From the NCBI GenBank assembly GCA_025924295.1, contig JAICEG010000252.1, positions 1 to 7,803 on the forward strand: a DNA stretch of 7,803 nt. The letters are read 5' to 3'. Below are positions 1-6,815 of the stretch, in pieces. A model generated the notes under the pieces. That model was not told where the DNA came from, did no database searches, and saw nothing but the letters and a program-made list of their open reading frames with translations. Within the stretch, counting starts at the first letter, position 1. Every line of letters starts with the position of its first letter. The stretch is from Vicinamibacteria bacterium (lineage in GTDB: Bacteria; Acidobacteriota; Vicinamibacteria; Vicinamibacterales; UBA2999). Position numbers and translations under genes: made by a program.

Positions 1-2009
1 AGTCGAACAACAGCATCCGGGTCACCTGGCAGGCGACGCCGCGCAACAAGATTGCCGGCACCTACAAGTTCGACAAATGGTGCAACTGTCCGAACAACAT
101 CAGCGCGACACGAGCCCCCGAAGCGGGACGCGATCGACGCTTTCCGCGGCTCGCGCAGGAGCATCTCGAGTGGACGTCCCCGGTTACCAACCGGCTGCTC
201 TTCGAAGCCGTCGGCCTGCATCTCTACGAGCGCTGGGGCAACATGCACTATCGCGTGGACGGCGGCTCCCTCGACGATCCAAGCCTCGAGGCCGTTCTAC
301 CGCAGCTCATCGGCGTGCTCGAGCAGAGCAACGGTCTGAACTATCGAATCCTGACCGACTACAACAACACCTCTGTGCCGAGCCTGACCTATCGCGCCGC
401 CGCAACGTACGTGACGGGATCTCACGCCTTCAAGGTCGGGTTCAACAACACCCAGGGCCATCTGGATGAGTATCTCTATACGCTCAACAATCTGAGCTAC
501 CGCTTCAACAACACCATCCCCAACAGAATTACTCAGCGGGCGTTCCCGTACCGCGCGATCACCAACCTCGATAACGATCTCGGCCTGTACGCGCAGGACC
601 GCTGGTCCCTGAACCGTTGGACGATCCAGGCGGCGATTCGCTTCGACTATTTCGCAACCAGCTTCCCCGAGCAGACGATCGGACCGTCGAACATGACGCC
701 GACGCGCAACATCACCTTCCCGGCGCAGGACAATATCTCGTGGAAGGATCTGACCTACCGGAGCGGGCTCGCCTACGATCTCTTCGGCACCGGCAAGACC
801 GCGGTCAAGGTCGCGTTCAACAAGTATCTGCTCGGACAGACGCTGAACGGGCTGGGACGCAATCCGAATCCGGTGCTGACGCTGCGCACGACGGCGAATC
901 GTCCGTGGAACGATCGCGGCGGCCTCGGCGTCAACGGCGACTACATCCCGCAGTGTAATTTCCTGAACCCGGCGGCCAACGGCGAATGCGGACCGATCGA
1001 CGACACCAACTTCGGCACATCGGTCCCCGGCGAGCAGTTTGACGATCGATTGATCTCCGGTTTCAACCGCCGTCAGGCGAACTGGGAGTTCTCGGCCGGC
1101 GTGCAGCACGAGCTGATGCCGCGGGTGGCACTCGACGTGGGGTACTTCCGGCGCGCCTGGGCCCATTTCCAGGTGACCGACAACCTGCTCGTCGGCCCCG
1201 AGGACTTCACGCGATTCGACATGGTGGCCCCGTCCGACCCGCGTCTTCCCAACGGCGGCGGCTACACGTTGAACGGCTTCTATGATGTCGTGCCAGGGAA
1301 GTTCGGCCAGGTGCGCAACCTGAACGCACTCTCGGATGATTACGGTTCGCAGTATGAGAACTGGAACGGCGTCGACGTCACGGTCAACTCGCGACTGGGC
1401 AACGGTCTCACGATCCAGGGTGGGCTGTCGACCGGCAAGAGTATGGAAGACAACTGCGAGATCGTCGCCAAGCTGCCGGAGATGAACAACCTCGCGGCCA
1501 ATGGCACGCTGCCGGCGTCGTGGCGCGCGGCGCAGTACTGCCGTCGTGAGTCGCCATTCCTGACGCAGTTCAAGCTCTACGGCGTCTACATCATCCCGAA
1601 GGTGGAGGTGCAGATCTCCGGCTCGTTCCGCAACACTCCGGGTCAGATCATCGTGGGCCAGAACCCGCCGAATACTGACGTCAACGCCGGCTTCGTTGCG
1701 ACCAATGCGTACCTTGGCGCCAACTCCACGCTCGGCCGGCCGCTGTCCGGCGGGACACCCAACGTGACACTGCAGCTCGTCGAGCCGCAGAGCGAGTTCC
1801 TCGACCAGCGGAACGAGCTCGACCTCAGGTTCGGCAAGGTCCTTCGGATGGGCAGCGGCGGTATGCGTGCCATCATCAGCCTGGACCTGTACAACGCACT
1901 GAACTCGAACGCGACGATCAACGTCAACCAGTCGTTCGCCTCGTACCTCGCGCCGACCGAAATCCTGAACCCGCGAGTCGCGAAAATCAGCGTTAACTTC
2001 GATTTCTGA
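1..2009 (+). CDS. TonB-dependent receptor, C-terminal part (5' end outside window)
   Basis: The frame is open from the left edge (first whole codon at position 3) to TGA at 2007-2009, giving 668 residues, so the ATG at 243 is internal and not the start. The product looks like the beta-barrel part of an Oar-like TonB-dependent outer-membrane receptor, which imports large or scarce substrates using energy from TonB/ExbBD. Visible support: alternating amphipathic strands rich in Tyr, Asn and Arg; receptor-type segments such as DLGLYAQDRWSLNRWTIQAAIRFDYF and SGLAYDLFGTGKTAVKVAFNKY cut here to their cores 'LGLYAQDRW' and 'DLFGTGKTAVK'; and the end 'RVAKISVNFDF', whose terminal Phe is the usual barrel-assembly signal. 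The carboxypeptidase-like and plug domains expected at the N-terminus lie outside the window. Cys pairs occur at residues 27/29 and in the 'PQCN...GECG' loop. The substrate is unknown. The fused MBL gene follows 107 bp downstream on the same strand. Confidence 0.9.
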   Translation, partial: SNNSIRVTWQATPRNKIAGTYKFDKWCNCPNNISATRAPEAGRDRRFPRLAQEHLEWTSPVTNRLLFEAVGLHLYERWGNMHYRVDGGSLDDPSLEAVLPQLIGVLEQSNGLNYRILTDYNNTSVPSLTYRAAATYVTGSHAFKVGFNNTQGHLDEYLYTLNNLSYRFNNTIPNRITQRAFPYRAITNLDNDLGLYAQDRWSLNRWTIQAAIRFDYFATSFPEQTIGPSNMTPTRNITFPAQDNISWKDLTYRSGLAYDLFGTGKTAVKVAFNKYLLGQTLNGLGRNPNPVLTLRTTANRPWNDRGGLGVNGDYIPQCNFLNPAANGECGPIDDTNFGTSVPGEQFDDRLISGFNRRQANWEFSAGVQHELMPRVALDVGYFRRAWAHFQVTDNLLVGPEDFTRFDMVAPSDPRLPNGGGYTLNGFYDVVPGKFGQVRNLNALSDDYGSQYENWNGVDVTVNSRLGNGLTIQGGLSTGKSMEDNCEIVAKLPEMNNLAANGTLPASWRAAQYCRRESPFLTQFKLYGVYIIPKVEVQISGSFRNTPGQIIVGQNPPNTDVNAGFVATNAYLGANSTLGRPLSGGTPNVTLQLVEPQSEFLDQRNELDLRFGKVLRMGSGGMRAIISLDLYNALNSNATINVNQSFASYLAPTEILNPRVAKISVNFDF

Positions 2010-2014
2010 TCTCT

Positions 2015-2085
2015 GAGACTCCCAACCTCCAACTCCCGACTTCCAATTTTGCGTGACCTTGGAAGTTGGAGATTGGGAGTTGTCT
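2015..2085. repeat. Intergenic imperfect inverted repeat (hairpin)
   Basis: The left arm ACTCCCAACCTCCAAC (2018-2033) pairs with GTTGGAGATTGGGAGT (2065-2080) with one mismatch, and TTCCAA (2041-2046) pairs with TTGGAA (2059-2064). A 7-nt TCCCGAC bulge (2034-2040) interrupts the left arm. GAGA/TCTC can extend the outer stem. The arms are strongly biased, pyrimidine-rich on one strand and purine-rich on the other, and are built from short CTCCAAC/CTCCCAAC units. It starts 6 bp after the receptor stop codon and could act as a 3' hairpin for that mRNA. No T-run follows, so it is not a standard intrinsic terminator. It may be a copy of a dispersed genomic repeat. Confidence 0.75.
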
Positions 2086-2116
2086 CCCACCTCGATGTAA
2101 CGTAACTACCGTGAAC

Positions 2117-3859
2117 ATGACGCGAGCGATCGGCCTCTTTCTGCTGCTTATCGCTCCAAGCCCCGTACTCGCTCAACGCGACCTGGCGGGTAACTGGGCC
2201 GCGCTCTACCACGAAGATCAGCCACATCGCATCCCGGGACCGGACCTCGGCGACTACACCGGGATTCCTCTGAACGACGCCGGGCGCCTCAAAGCCGATA
2301 GCTGGGACGCCTCGATCCTGACACTGCGCGAGCACCAGGCGAAGCCGCATCCGTCGACCTACTCGTTGCGCGGACCGGCCAACATCCGGATCACACGGGT
2401 GCTCGATCCGGTCACGCAACAGACGATCGGATACGAACTGTTCGGAACGTTCGGACAGGCGACACGCGAGATCTGGATCGACGGCAGGCTGCGTCCCCCC
2501 GCGCACGCCGCACATACGTGGGCCGGCTTCTCGACGGCGCGCTGGGACGGCGACGCGCTCGAGGTCACGACATCGCACCTGAAGGCCGGCTGGCTGCAGC
2601 GGAATGGTGTGGCGCACAGCGACAAAGCGACGATGACCGAACGCTTCATCAGGCATGGGAATCACCTGATGGTCGTGACGATCGTCGACGACCCGATCTA
2701 CCTGGAGGAACCGTTCATACGCACCACTAACTGGATCCTGAATCCGGATCAGGAGGTGCGTCGGACGCAGTTCGACGTGGTCGATGAGGTCGCCGTGCGG
2801 CGAAAGGGAGAGGTCCCGCACTACCTGCCCGGATCGGCGGATGCGGCGCGCAAGCTGACCGAGTTCGCTTCCAGGTACAAGGTGCCTGCCGATGCCGCGC
2901 GCGGCGCCGCCGCAACGCTCTACCCCGGTGGGGTCAGACCCCTTGAGTCTTCGCCTGTCAAGGGGTCTGACCCCGCTCCGCCAGGCGAAATTCACGTCGT
3001 GCACGTGCAGGGAAATGTCCACATGCTCGTTGGCGCCGGCGGAAACGTCGTGGTGCAGGCAGGCAACGAAGGCGTCCTGGTCGTCGACACCGGCGCGGAA
3101 GCACGCGCGGCCGACCTCCTGGCGGCGATCCGGAAAATATCCGACAAGCCGATCCGCATCGTCATCAACACGCATGTCCACGCGGACCATACCGGCGCCA
3201 ACGAAGCGATCGCCGCCACGGGCAAAGCGCTGAGCGGAAATGCACCGGGCAACTCAGGGCTTGCGCTCGCGAGTGCGCGTGTCCTCGCGCACGAGAACGT
3301 CCTCAAGCGCATGGGCGCCCCTTCGGGACAACCCTCGCCAAGGCCATTCGGCGCATGGCCGACCGAGACGTTCTTTGGTGAAGACAAAGAGATCTTCTTC
3401 AACGACGAAGCCATCCAGCTGTTCTACCGGCCCGGCCACACCGATGGAGACGTCGTCGTCTTCTTCCGCAAATCAGATGTCGTGGTCAGCGGCGATCTCT
3501 TCCTCACCACCAACTATCCGGTGATTGATGCGGAATATGGTGGCAACGTGACTGGGATCATCGACGGTCTCAACCACATCCTCGACCTCACGATCCCAAG
3601 GGACAAGCAGGAAGGCGGGACCTACGTCGTCCCCGGCCACGGCAGGCTCTCCGACGAAGCAGACGTCGCCGAGTATCGCGACATGCTGACGATCGTTCGC
3701 GATCGCATTCAGGATCTCGTCATGAAAGGCAGGTCGCTCGCGGAGGTGAAAGCGGCGAGGCCGACGCTCGACTACGACGGCCGCTACGATGCGACGACAG
3801 GCTGGACGAGGGACACGTTCATCGAAGCCGTGTACCGCGGGCTCGCGACGAAACGCTGA
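2117..3859 (+). CDS. Exported two-domain protein: uncharacterised N-terminal domain fused to MBL-fold hydrolase
   Basis: From ATG 2117 the product is 580 aa. This start places a signal peptide (MTRAIGLFLLLIAPSPVLA, likely cut before Gln20) at the N-terminus; GTG 2111 is an in-frame alternative. No good ribosome binding site is seen before either. Residues about 21-235 form a domain I recognise only as a recurring family without a known function (opening DLAGNW, then HEDQPHR, TSHLKAGWLQRNGV, DDPIYLEEPF). It is homologous by eye to the whole protein encoded at 5986-6810. Residues about 293-535 are an MBL fold with a complete metal site: H353, H355, D357, H358 (THVHADH), H441 (GHTDGD), D460 (SGD) and H508 (PGHG), as expected for a dinuclear zinc hydrolase. 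It is not a typical short beta-lactamase and I do not assign a substrate. Residues 272-286 in the linker are encoded by a palindromic element. It lies downstream of the receptor gene, possibly co-transcribed. Confidence 0.88.
   Translation: MTRAIGLFLLLIAPSPVLAQRDLAGNWAALYHEDQPHRIPGPDLGDYTGIPLNDAGRLKADSWDASILTLREHQAKPHPSTYSLRGPANIRITRVLDPVTQQTIGYELFGTFGQATREIWIDGRLRPPAHAAHTWAGFSTARWDGDALEVTTSHLKAGWLQRNGVAHSDKATMTERFIRHGNHLMVVTIVDDPIYLEEPFIRTTNWILNPDQEVRRTQFDVVDEVAVRRKGEVPHYLPGSADAARKLTEFASRYKVPADAARGAAATLYPGGVRPLESSPVKGSDPAPPGEIHVVHVQGNVHMLVGAGGNVVVQAGNEGVLVVDTGAEARAADLLAAIRKISDKPIRIVINTHVHADHTGANEAIAATGKALSGNAPGNSGLALASARVLAHENVLKRMGAPSGQPSPRPFGAWPTETFFGEDKEIFFNDEAIQLFYRPGHTDGDVVVFFRKSDVVVSGDLFLTTNYPVIDAEYGGNVTGIIDGLNHILDLTIPRDKQEGGTYVVPGHGRLSDEADVAEYRDMLTIVRDRIQDLVMKGRSLAEVKAARPTLDYDGRYDATTGWTRDTFIEAVYRGLATKR
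2930..2974. repeat. Perfect 17-bp inverted repeat inside the interdomain linker (REP-like palindrome)
   Basis: GGGGTCAGACCCCTTGA (2930-2946) and its exact reverse complement TCAAGGGGTCTGACCCC (2958-2974) flank an 11-nt loop. Each arm also contains a smaller palindrome, GGGGTC-A-GACCCC or GGGGTC-T-GACCCC. The whole element is 45 nt, exactly 15 codons, and stays in frame, encoding residues 272-286 of the fused MBL protein (Gly-Val-Arg-Pro to Gly-Ser-Asp-Pro). The GGGGTCAGACCCC motif resembles REP-type palindromes that I know as dispersed repeats in proteobacterial and acidobacterial genomes, some of them mobilised by REP-associated Y1 transposases. No such transposase gene lies in this window. 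Because it is coding, it probably arrived by insertion into a tolerant linker. Confidence 0.9.
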
Positions 3860-3865
3860 TGCCGG

Positions 3866-4747
3866 TCACGCGGGCGTGGAACGGCGCAACTTCGACCTGG
3901 CGCGCCGCAAGGTCTCCGCAACAATAGGCGCCATCCACATTTCGGCCAGCAAGCCGATCGATACTCGTCGACTTCGTTCCGGGTTCGCGCGGTAGATCGC
4001 CGATCGCCGGAATTGAGTCTGATGCTCCGGATGACGACTCACGCAAAAGTTCGCCGCCAGGCTCTTGCGTCCAAGGCCTGCCGGACAGCTCAGGGGTGAC
4101 GGATGACCATGGTAGGTCTTCTCGCCGGAGGTGAAGATCACCATTCGATTGAATACCGGGAGAATCCGGGTCCGGCACTCTTCACCACGCTCATCCCATA
4201 ATTCGAGATGCCCGCCGTATTCGTCGGCCCAGTCCCTGTTCAGATATAGGAAAACATTGATACCGGTATACAACGCCAGCCGCTCGTTCCAGCTCGCGTC
4301 GACGTGGACGTCGAGATACCCGCCCGGCGGCGTTTCGTGACAGCCGCCGGTATGCGGGTCGGACACGAGCCCCTCCATCCCGCTGAGCACTTCGAGAAAA
4401 GAGATGAACTCGGACGTCCTGAGCTGCGCCAGGACGTGACGAATTGACGGCGCGAGGCCTGCATCACCCTGACTGAGGCGCTTCACGTGGCGCGGATCGT
4501 TGAAGTGCTTCCAGATGCCTTCGGAGACCGACGGGAAGTCGCGAACGACATCGATGAGGACAGACTCGGGGAAGAGATTGTCGATCACGATGTGAGGGTA
4601 AGGAGTCGCCTGCAGGTAAGCGGCTCGCAGCTCGTGCGCGTACGCGAGAAGCGTGTCGGCGTCGAAGTACATCCGGCCATCGACCAACTGAACCACACCG
4701 CGAGACGAGAGGCCCTGGAATCCGTGGTGTGTCTCCGAACCCTGCAT
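3866..4747 (-). CDS. 2-oxoglutarate/Fe(II)-dependent oxygenase (prolyl-4-hydroxylase-like)
   Basis: A 293-aa soluble protein without a signal peptide, so probably cytoplasmic. ATG 4747 is chosen because GGGAG lies 6 nt upstream; the TTG at 4771 would extend it by 8 residues and lacks this. The double-stranded beta-helix core shows the iron triad H148-x-D150 (YLDVHVDASW) and distal H213 (TYHGHPSP), with R227-x-S229 (GRKSLA) positioned to bind 2-oxoglutarate. The intervening 'NVFLYLNRDW', 'EYGGHLELWD' and 'RILPVFNRMVIF' are typical of the bacterial branch of this superfamily. The reaction is hydroxylation or a related oxidation of an unidentified target; small molecules, sugars attached to polymers and proteins are all possible. 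The tail after about residue 250 contains a repeat-derived stretch 'NPERSRRV'. The gene converges on the fused MBL gene with 6 bp between stop codons, and is separated from the cytochrome gene upstream by 186 bp, so it probably has its own promoter. Confidence 0.88.
   Translation of the reverse strand: MQGSETHHGFQGLSSRGVVQLVDGRMYFDADTLLAYAHELRAAYLQATPYPHIVIDNLFPESVLIDVVRDFPSVSEGIWKHFNDPRHVKRLSQGDAGLAPSIRHVLAQLRTSEFISFLEVLSGMEGLVSDPHTGGCHETPPGGYLDVHVDASWNERLALYTGINVFLYLNRDWADEYGGHLELWDERGEECRTRILPVFNRMVIFTSGEKTYHGHPSPLSCPAGLGRKSLAANFCVSRHPEHQTQFRRSAIYRANPERSRRVSIGLLAEMWMAPIVAETLRRARSKLRRSTPA
3963..3984. repeat. Degenerate dispersed repeat embedded in the oxygenase 3' end
   Basis: The plus strand here reads ACTCGTCGACTTCG followed by TTCCGGGT, a weak imperfect palindrome. 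It matches, with about four substitutions by my hand alignment, the widespread ACCC-TTCGACTTCGCTC-AGGGT repeat remembered from Chloroflexota and other environmental genomes. On the minus strand it translates as 'PERSRR', the usual peptide signature of that element when it falls inside a gene. It encodes roughly residues 255-262 of the oxygenase, beyond the catalytic core. Confidence 0.5.
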
Positions 4748-4752
4748 GACGA

Positions 4753-4847
4753 TCTCCCGTTTGCACGACAACCCCGGGGCCCAGTACGAGAACGAACGCG
4801 GTCTCCCGTTTGTACAAGCCGGGGCCCGTGACGAGAACGAACGTCGG
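4753..4847. repeat. Imperfect tandem duplication in the oxygenase leader (two units of about 46-49 bp)
   Basis: Unit 1 (4753-4801) and unit 2 (4802-4847) lie head to tail. Both begin TCTCCCGTTTG, share CCGGGGCCC in the middle and share ACGAGAACGAACG near the end; they differ by a 3-bp gap and several substitutions. Read on the minus strand, each unit ends in AAACGGGAGA. In unit 1 this supplies the ribosome binding site of the oxygenase gene, while in unit 2 the same site has no start codon. The rest of the spacer up to 4933 shows no clear terminator for the cytochrome operon. GATAAT (4873-4868, minus) is a possible -10 box but no -35 box accompanies it. Confidence 0.85.
4754..4758 (-). promoter_or_regulatory. 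Ribosome binding site of the oxygenase gene
   Basis: GGGAG on the minus strand, 6 nt before ATG 4747. It decides the start in favour of that ATG over the TTG at 4771. It lies in unit 1 of the tandem duplication. Confidence 0.7.
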
Positions 4848-4933
4848 AACCTTCTCAGGTGCGGTGAATTATCAGGAAATGCTGGGGATTACGGCTACTT
4901 GAGGATCAGCTCCGGCAGGGCTGGCACAGCTCG

Positions 4934-5986
4934 TCATGGAATGCGCGACGACACGTAGGCCGTGATACTGACCATGTCCTCGACAGTCAGCTTTGCCACT
5001 GCTGCCTTCATCGTCTTCGTCTGACGGGTGCCCTGCTGCATGTCGTACAACTGCCGGACGATGTAGCTGGCGGAACGGCCGGCAATGCCGGGCACCGTGG
5101 CCGTGCCCTTGAGATCGGCGCCGTGGCAGAGCGTGCAACGGGCGGTTCTTCCATCTCCTCCCGTCGTGACGAGCACCTCGCCCTTCGCGACCGAGCCGAT
5201 GGGCACGTAGGCCACGAATCCCGAGCGCGGATCGCGAACGAGCTCAGTCGATTCAGGGTGCTCGGGCATCTCGATGATGCGCTGTCCGAGTGGCTCCTGC
5301 GGCGCGCCCGCGACCGGAAGAAACAAGCCGTTCGTGGTCGCACGCACGCGCGGCGCCTGATCGCTTTCGACGACCCTCACCCACTTTCGCCACGACATCG
5401 ATGCGAAGTACTCGGCGGCGGCTTTGGCCTCTTCGTCGGTGAGCCGCCTCGCGATCTGCGCCATCTCGTTCGTGTTGGCTTTGCGCGGATCCGCGCTGCG
5501 CCGGGCACCGCTCTTGAAGTCAGCAAGCTGCTGTTGGATGTACGCAGCAGGCAGTCCGGCCACGCCGCCGTTCTCCATTTTTCCCTGGCCGTTCGGATAG
5601 TGGCAGAGCGCACAGGCGCGAACGCCATCGGCCTGCTTGCCCTTCGCCACGACGTCCGGCATCGCTGGATGATCTTCGGGGTACCAGTCGGCCGGACCGT
5701 AGTCGAAGTACGACTCGTTGCGCGTAAACGATCTGCCGGTTCCCGGCAGCGTTCTCTTCACGCCGTCGTCGGCGACCGGCGTGACCGGGTAGGCGCAGTC
5801 GGGAAACGGGCGCGCAACAGGGGGACACGGCGGCGCCGACTCACCTGCTGCCGGAGGCTTCATGTAGCCGTACGCCCAGTGCGGTGCATCCGGCACGGCC
5901 TGGGCCGCCAGCCTTACTCCCCCTGTGGCGTGCGCCAGCAGGGTGAACACCGCCAACGCGAACGCGACGAGCAATGTCCGGAGCAT
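4934..5986 (-). CDS. Exported diheme c-type cytochrome
   Basis: From ATG 5986 the product is 350 aa with a signal peptide (MLRTLLVAFALAVFTLLAHA, cut probably after the AQA at 28-30), so it is periplasmic. It has two CxxCH heme-attachment sites, CALCH at 125-129 and CTLCH at 284-288. Each is followed by a class-I cytochrome fold pattern: 'GLPAAYIQQQLADFKSG' then Met175 (NEMAQIA), and 'GIAGRSASYIVRQLYDM' then Met326 (KTMKAAV), the likely axial methionines. The repeat layout resembles cytochrome c4/c553-type dihemes. A stretch of about 90 residues before the first heme (PHWAYGYMKPP to DHPAMPDVVAKGK, with Cys54 and Cys64) has no heme motif; I remember this arrangement from acidobacterial cytochromes of unknown partner. 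Its ATG overlaps the upstream gene's TGA (TGATG), so it is the last gene of the operon and translationally coupled. The likely role is to accept electrons from a periplasmic oxidation. Confidence 0.92.
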   Translation of the reverse strand: MLRTLLVAFALAVFTLLAHATGGVRLAAQAVPDAPHWAYGYMKPPAAGESAPPCPPVARPFPDCAYPVTPVADDGVKRTLPGTGRSFTRNESYFDYGPADWYPEDHPAMPDVVAKGKQADGVRACALCHYPNGQGKMENGGVAGLPAAYIQQQLADFKSGARRSADPRKANTNEMAQIARRLTDEEAKAAAEYFASMSWRKWVRVVESDQAPRVRATTNGLFLPVAGAPQEPLGQRIIEMPEHPESTELVRDPRSGFVAYVPIGSVAKGEVLVTTGGDGRTARCTLCHGADLKGTATVPGIAGRSASYIVRQLYDMQQGTRQTKTMKAAVAKLTVEDMVSITAYVSSRIP

Positions 5987-5997
5987 CACTTCCCCTC
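5986..5997 (-). promoter_or_regulatory. Coupled stop/start and ribosome binding site before the cytochrome gene
   Basis: The minus strand reads GAGGGGAAGTGATG: the last Gly-Lys codons of the upstream gene supply the purine-rich ribosome binding site, and its TGA shares one base with the ATG of the cytochrome gene. This is a classic arrangement for termination-reinitiation. Confidence 0.75.
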
Positions 5998-6810
5998 GAC
6001 CGGCAGTGTCACCTCGCACGGCCGCGGGTGCCACTTCGAACCGTCCGGCTCACGTTTGAAATGGGTCGACGTCATCAGCGGCTGCGCGAGGTAGGTCGGG
6101 TCGTCGAGCGTCGACGTCACGATCAGCCAGGCATCACCGTTCGGTTCGTCCGTGCGATCGAAGAATTCCGTGAGCACGGCATTGCCCGAGTACAGCACTC
6201 CGTTCCTGCGCAGGTAGCCGGCTCGCATGCGGGTCGTGACCACTTTCATCGATCCACTGAGTTGCACCGCCGGATTGGCGCCACCTCGCCCTCCGCCACC
6301 GCCACCTCCCGCCGGTGCAATGCCTTGTCCCTCGGCAACGGTCTCCCAATGTGCGATCGACTGGCCCTGCCACTGGGGCTCGGCACGCGAGGGCCCCGCA
6401 GATCCGAAACGAAACAACCGAACCTGTTCGCCGTTGTCGGTCTCGAACTTGAGCGTCGTCTCATCCTGCCACGAGACGCGCAGCCGTATTGGCATGCGCA
6501 TCACCCCGCCCGCTCCGAATGCCTTGCACTGCTCGCCGGCGGCAATGTCCTTCTGCGGATCCCATGCGTTGGCGGCCTTCTGCCCGGCCTCGTTCACCGG
6601 GATGCTGGACACGTCGCCTCGTGGCGGCGTTACCATCCGGAATCGCCAGTCTTCCGTGATGACAGCGGTCCAATAGCCGGTGAAGTCGGTTGGCGCCACG
6701 CTTCTCGGAGTTCCCTTCGGCTGCGGTGGCTGCTGTGCCGCGGCCAGCGCGCCAAGGGCCACCAACAAGGCGATAGCCGACGCCGCGACCACCGGGTTGC
6801 CAACAGGCAT
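5986..6810 (-). CDS. Exported protein of unknown function, stand-alone form of the domain fused to the MBL at 2117-3859
   Basis: ATG 6810 gives 274 aa with a signal peptide (hydrophobic core 'ASAIALLVALGALAAA', probable cut before Gln26). GTG 6813 and GTG 6819 are possible alternatives. The mature part opens TDFTGYWTAV, a lipocalin-like Gly-x-Trp start, and contains SSIPVNEAG, TTRMRAGYLRRNGV and LDDPTYLAQPL. These align by eye with TGIPLNDAG, TSHLKAGWLQRNGV and VDDPIYLEEPF of the fused protein, so the two are homologous over most of their length. It contains no catalytic motif I recognise, and one Cys at 95 plus one at 265. A run of glycines at residues 168-177 lies where the fused homologue has no such insert, probably a surface loop. 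The gene sits between an MBL gene and a cytochrome gene with near-zero spacing, which argues for a shared complex or pathway. Confidence 0.85.
   Translation of the reverse strand: MPVGNPVVAASAIALLVALGALAAAQQPPQPKGTPRSVAPTDFTGYWTAVITEDWRFRMVTPPRGDVSSIPVNEAGQKAANAWDPQKDIAAGEQCKAFGAGGVMRMPIRLRVSWQDETTLKFETDNGEQVRLFRFGSAGPSRAEPQWQGQSIAHWETVAEGQGIAPAGGGGGGGRGGANPAVQLSGSMKVVTTRMRAGYLRRNGVLYSGNAVLTEFFDRTDEPNGDAWLIVTSTLDDPTYLAQPLMTSTHFKREPDGSKWHPRPCEVTLPVEGK
6280..6309 (-). repeat. Gly-codon run in the unknown-function gene
   Basis: Ten codons, nine of them Gly and one Arg, made of GGC/GGT/GGA triplets (residues 168-177). This is a low-complexity stretch likely to form a flexible loop and prone to replication slippage. 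Confidence 0.7.
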
Positions 6811-6815
6811 CACGC

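Noticed and set aside
297..2090. Long minus-strand open frame (597 codons) opposite the receptor gene
   Set aside because: Its translation is Arg/Val/Glu-rich without motifs, and it mirrors a clearly recognisable receptor frame; long antisense frames are common at this GC content.
2010..2090. Intrinsic terminator after the receptor gene
   Set aside because: The stem is long and bulged and is followed by TGTCTCCCAC, not a run of T, so only a hairpin repeat is claimed.
2066..2116. TTG at 2066 as start of the fused MBL gene
   Set aside because: It lies inside the hairpin arm and would put 17 polar residues before an excellent signal peptide that begins at ATG 2117.
1643..3190. Minus-strand open frame of 515 codons across the receptor end and the fused MBL gene
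   Set aside because: It spans two genes and a hairpin spacer, has no family resemblance, and is explained by codon bias of the genes it opposes.
4753..4847. CRISPR or satellite array
   Set aside because: Only two directly adjoining diverged units and no spacers.
4868..4873. GATAAT on the minus strand as -10 box of the oxygenase promoter
   Set aside because: No -35 hexamer at 16-18 bp; one hexamer alone is too weak to report as a promoter.
5123..6094. Plus-strand open frame opposite the cytochrome gene (and similar frames at 5974-6843 and 7038-7787)
   Set aside because: Low-complexity Arg/His-rich translations opposite genes with clear heme or MBL motifs and signal peptides.
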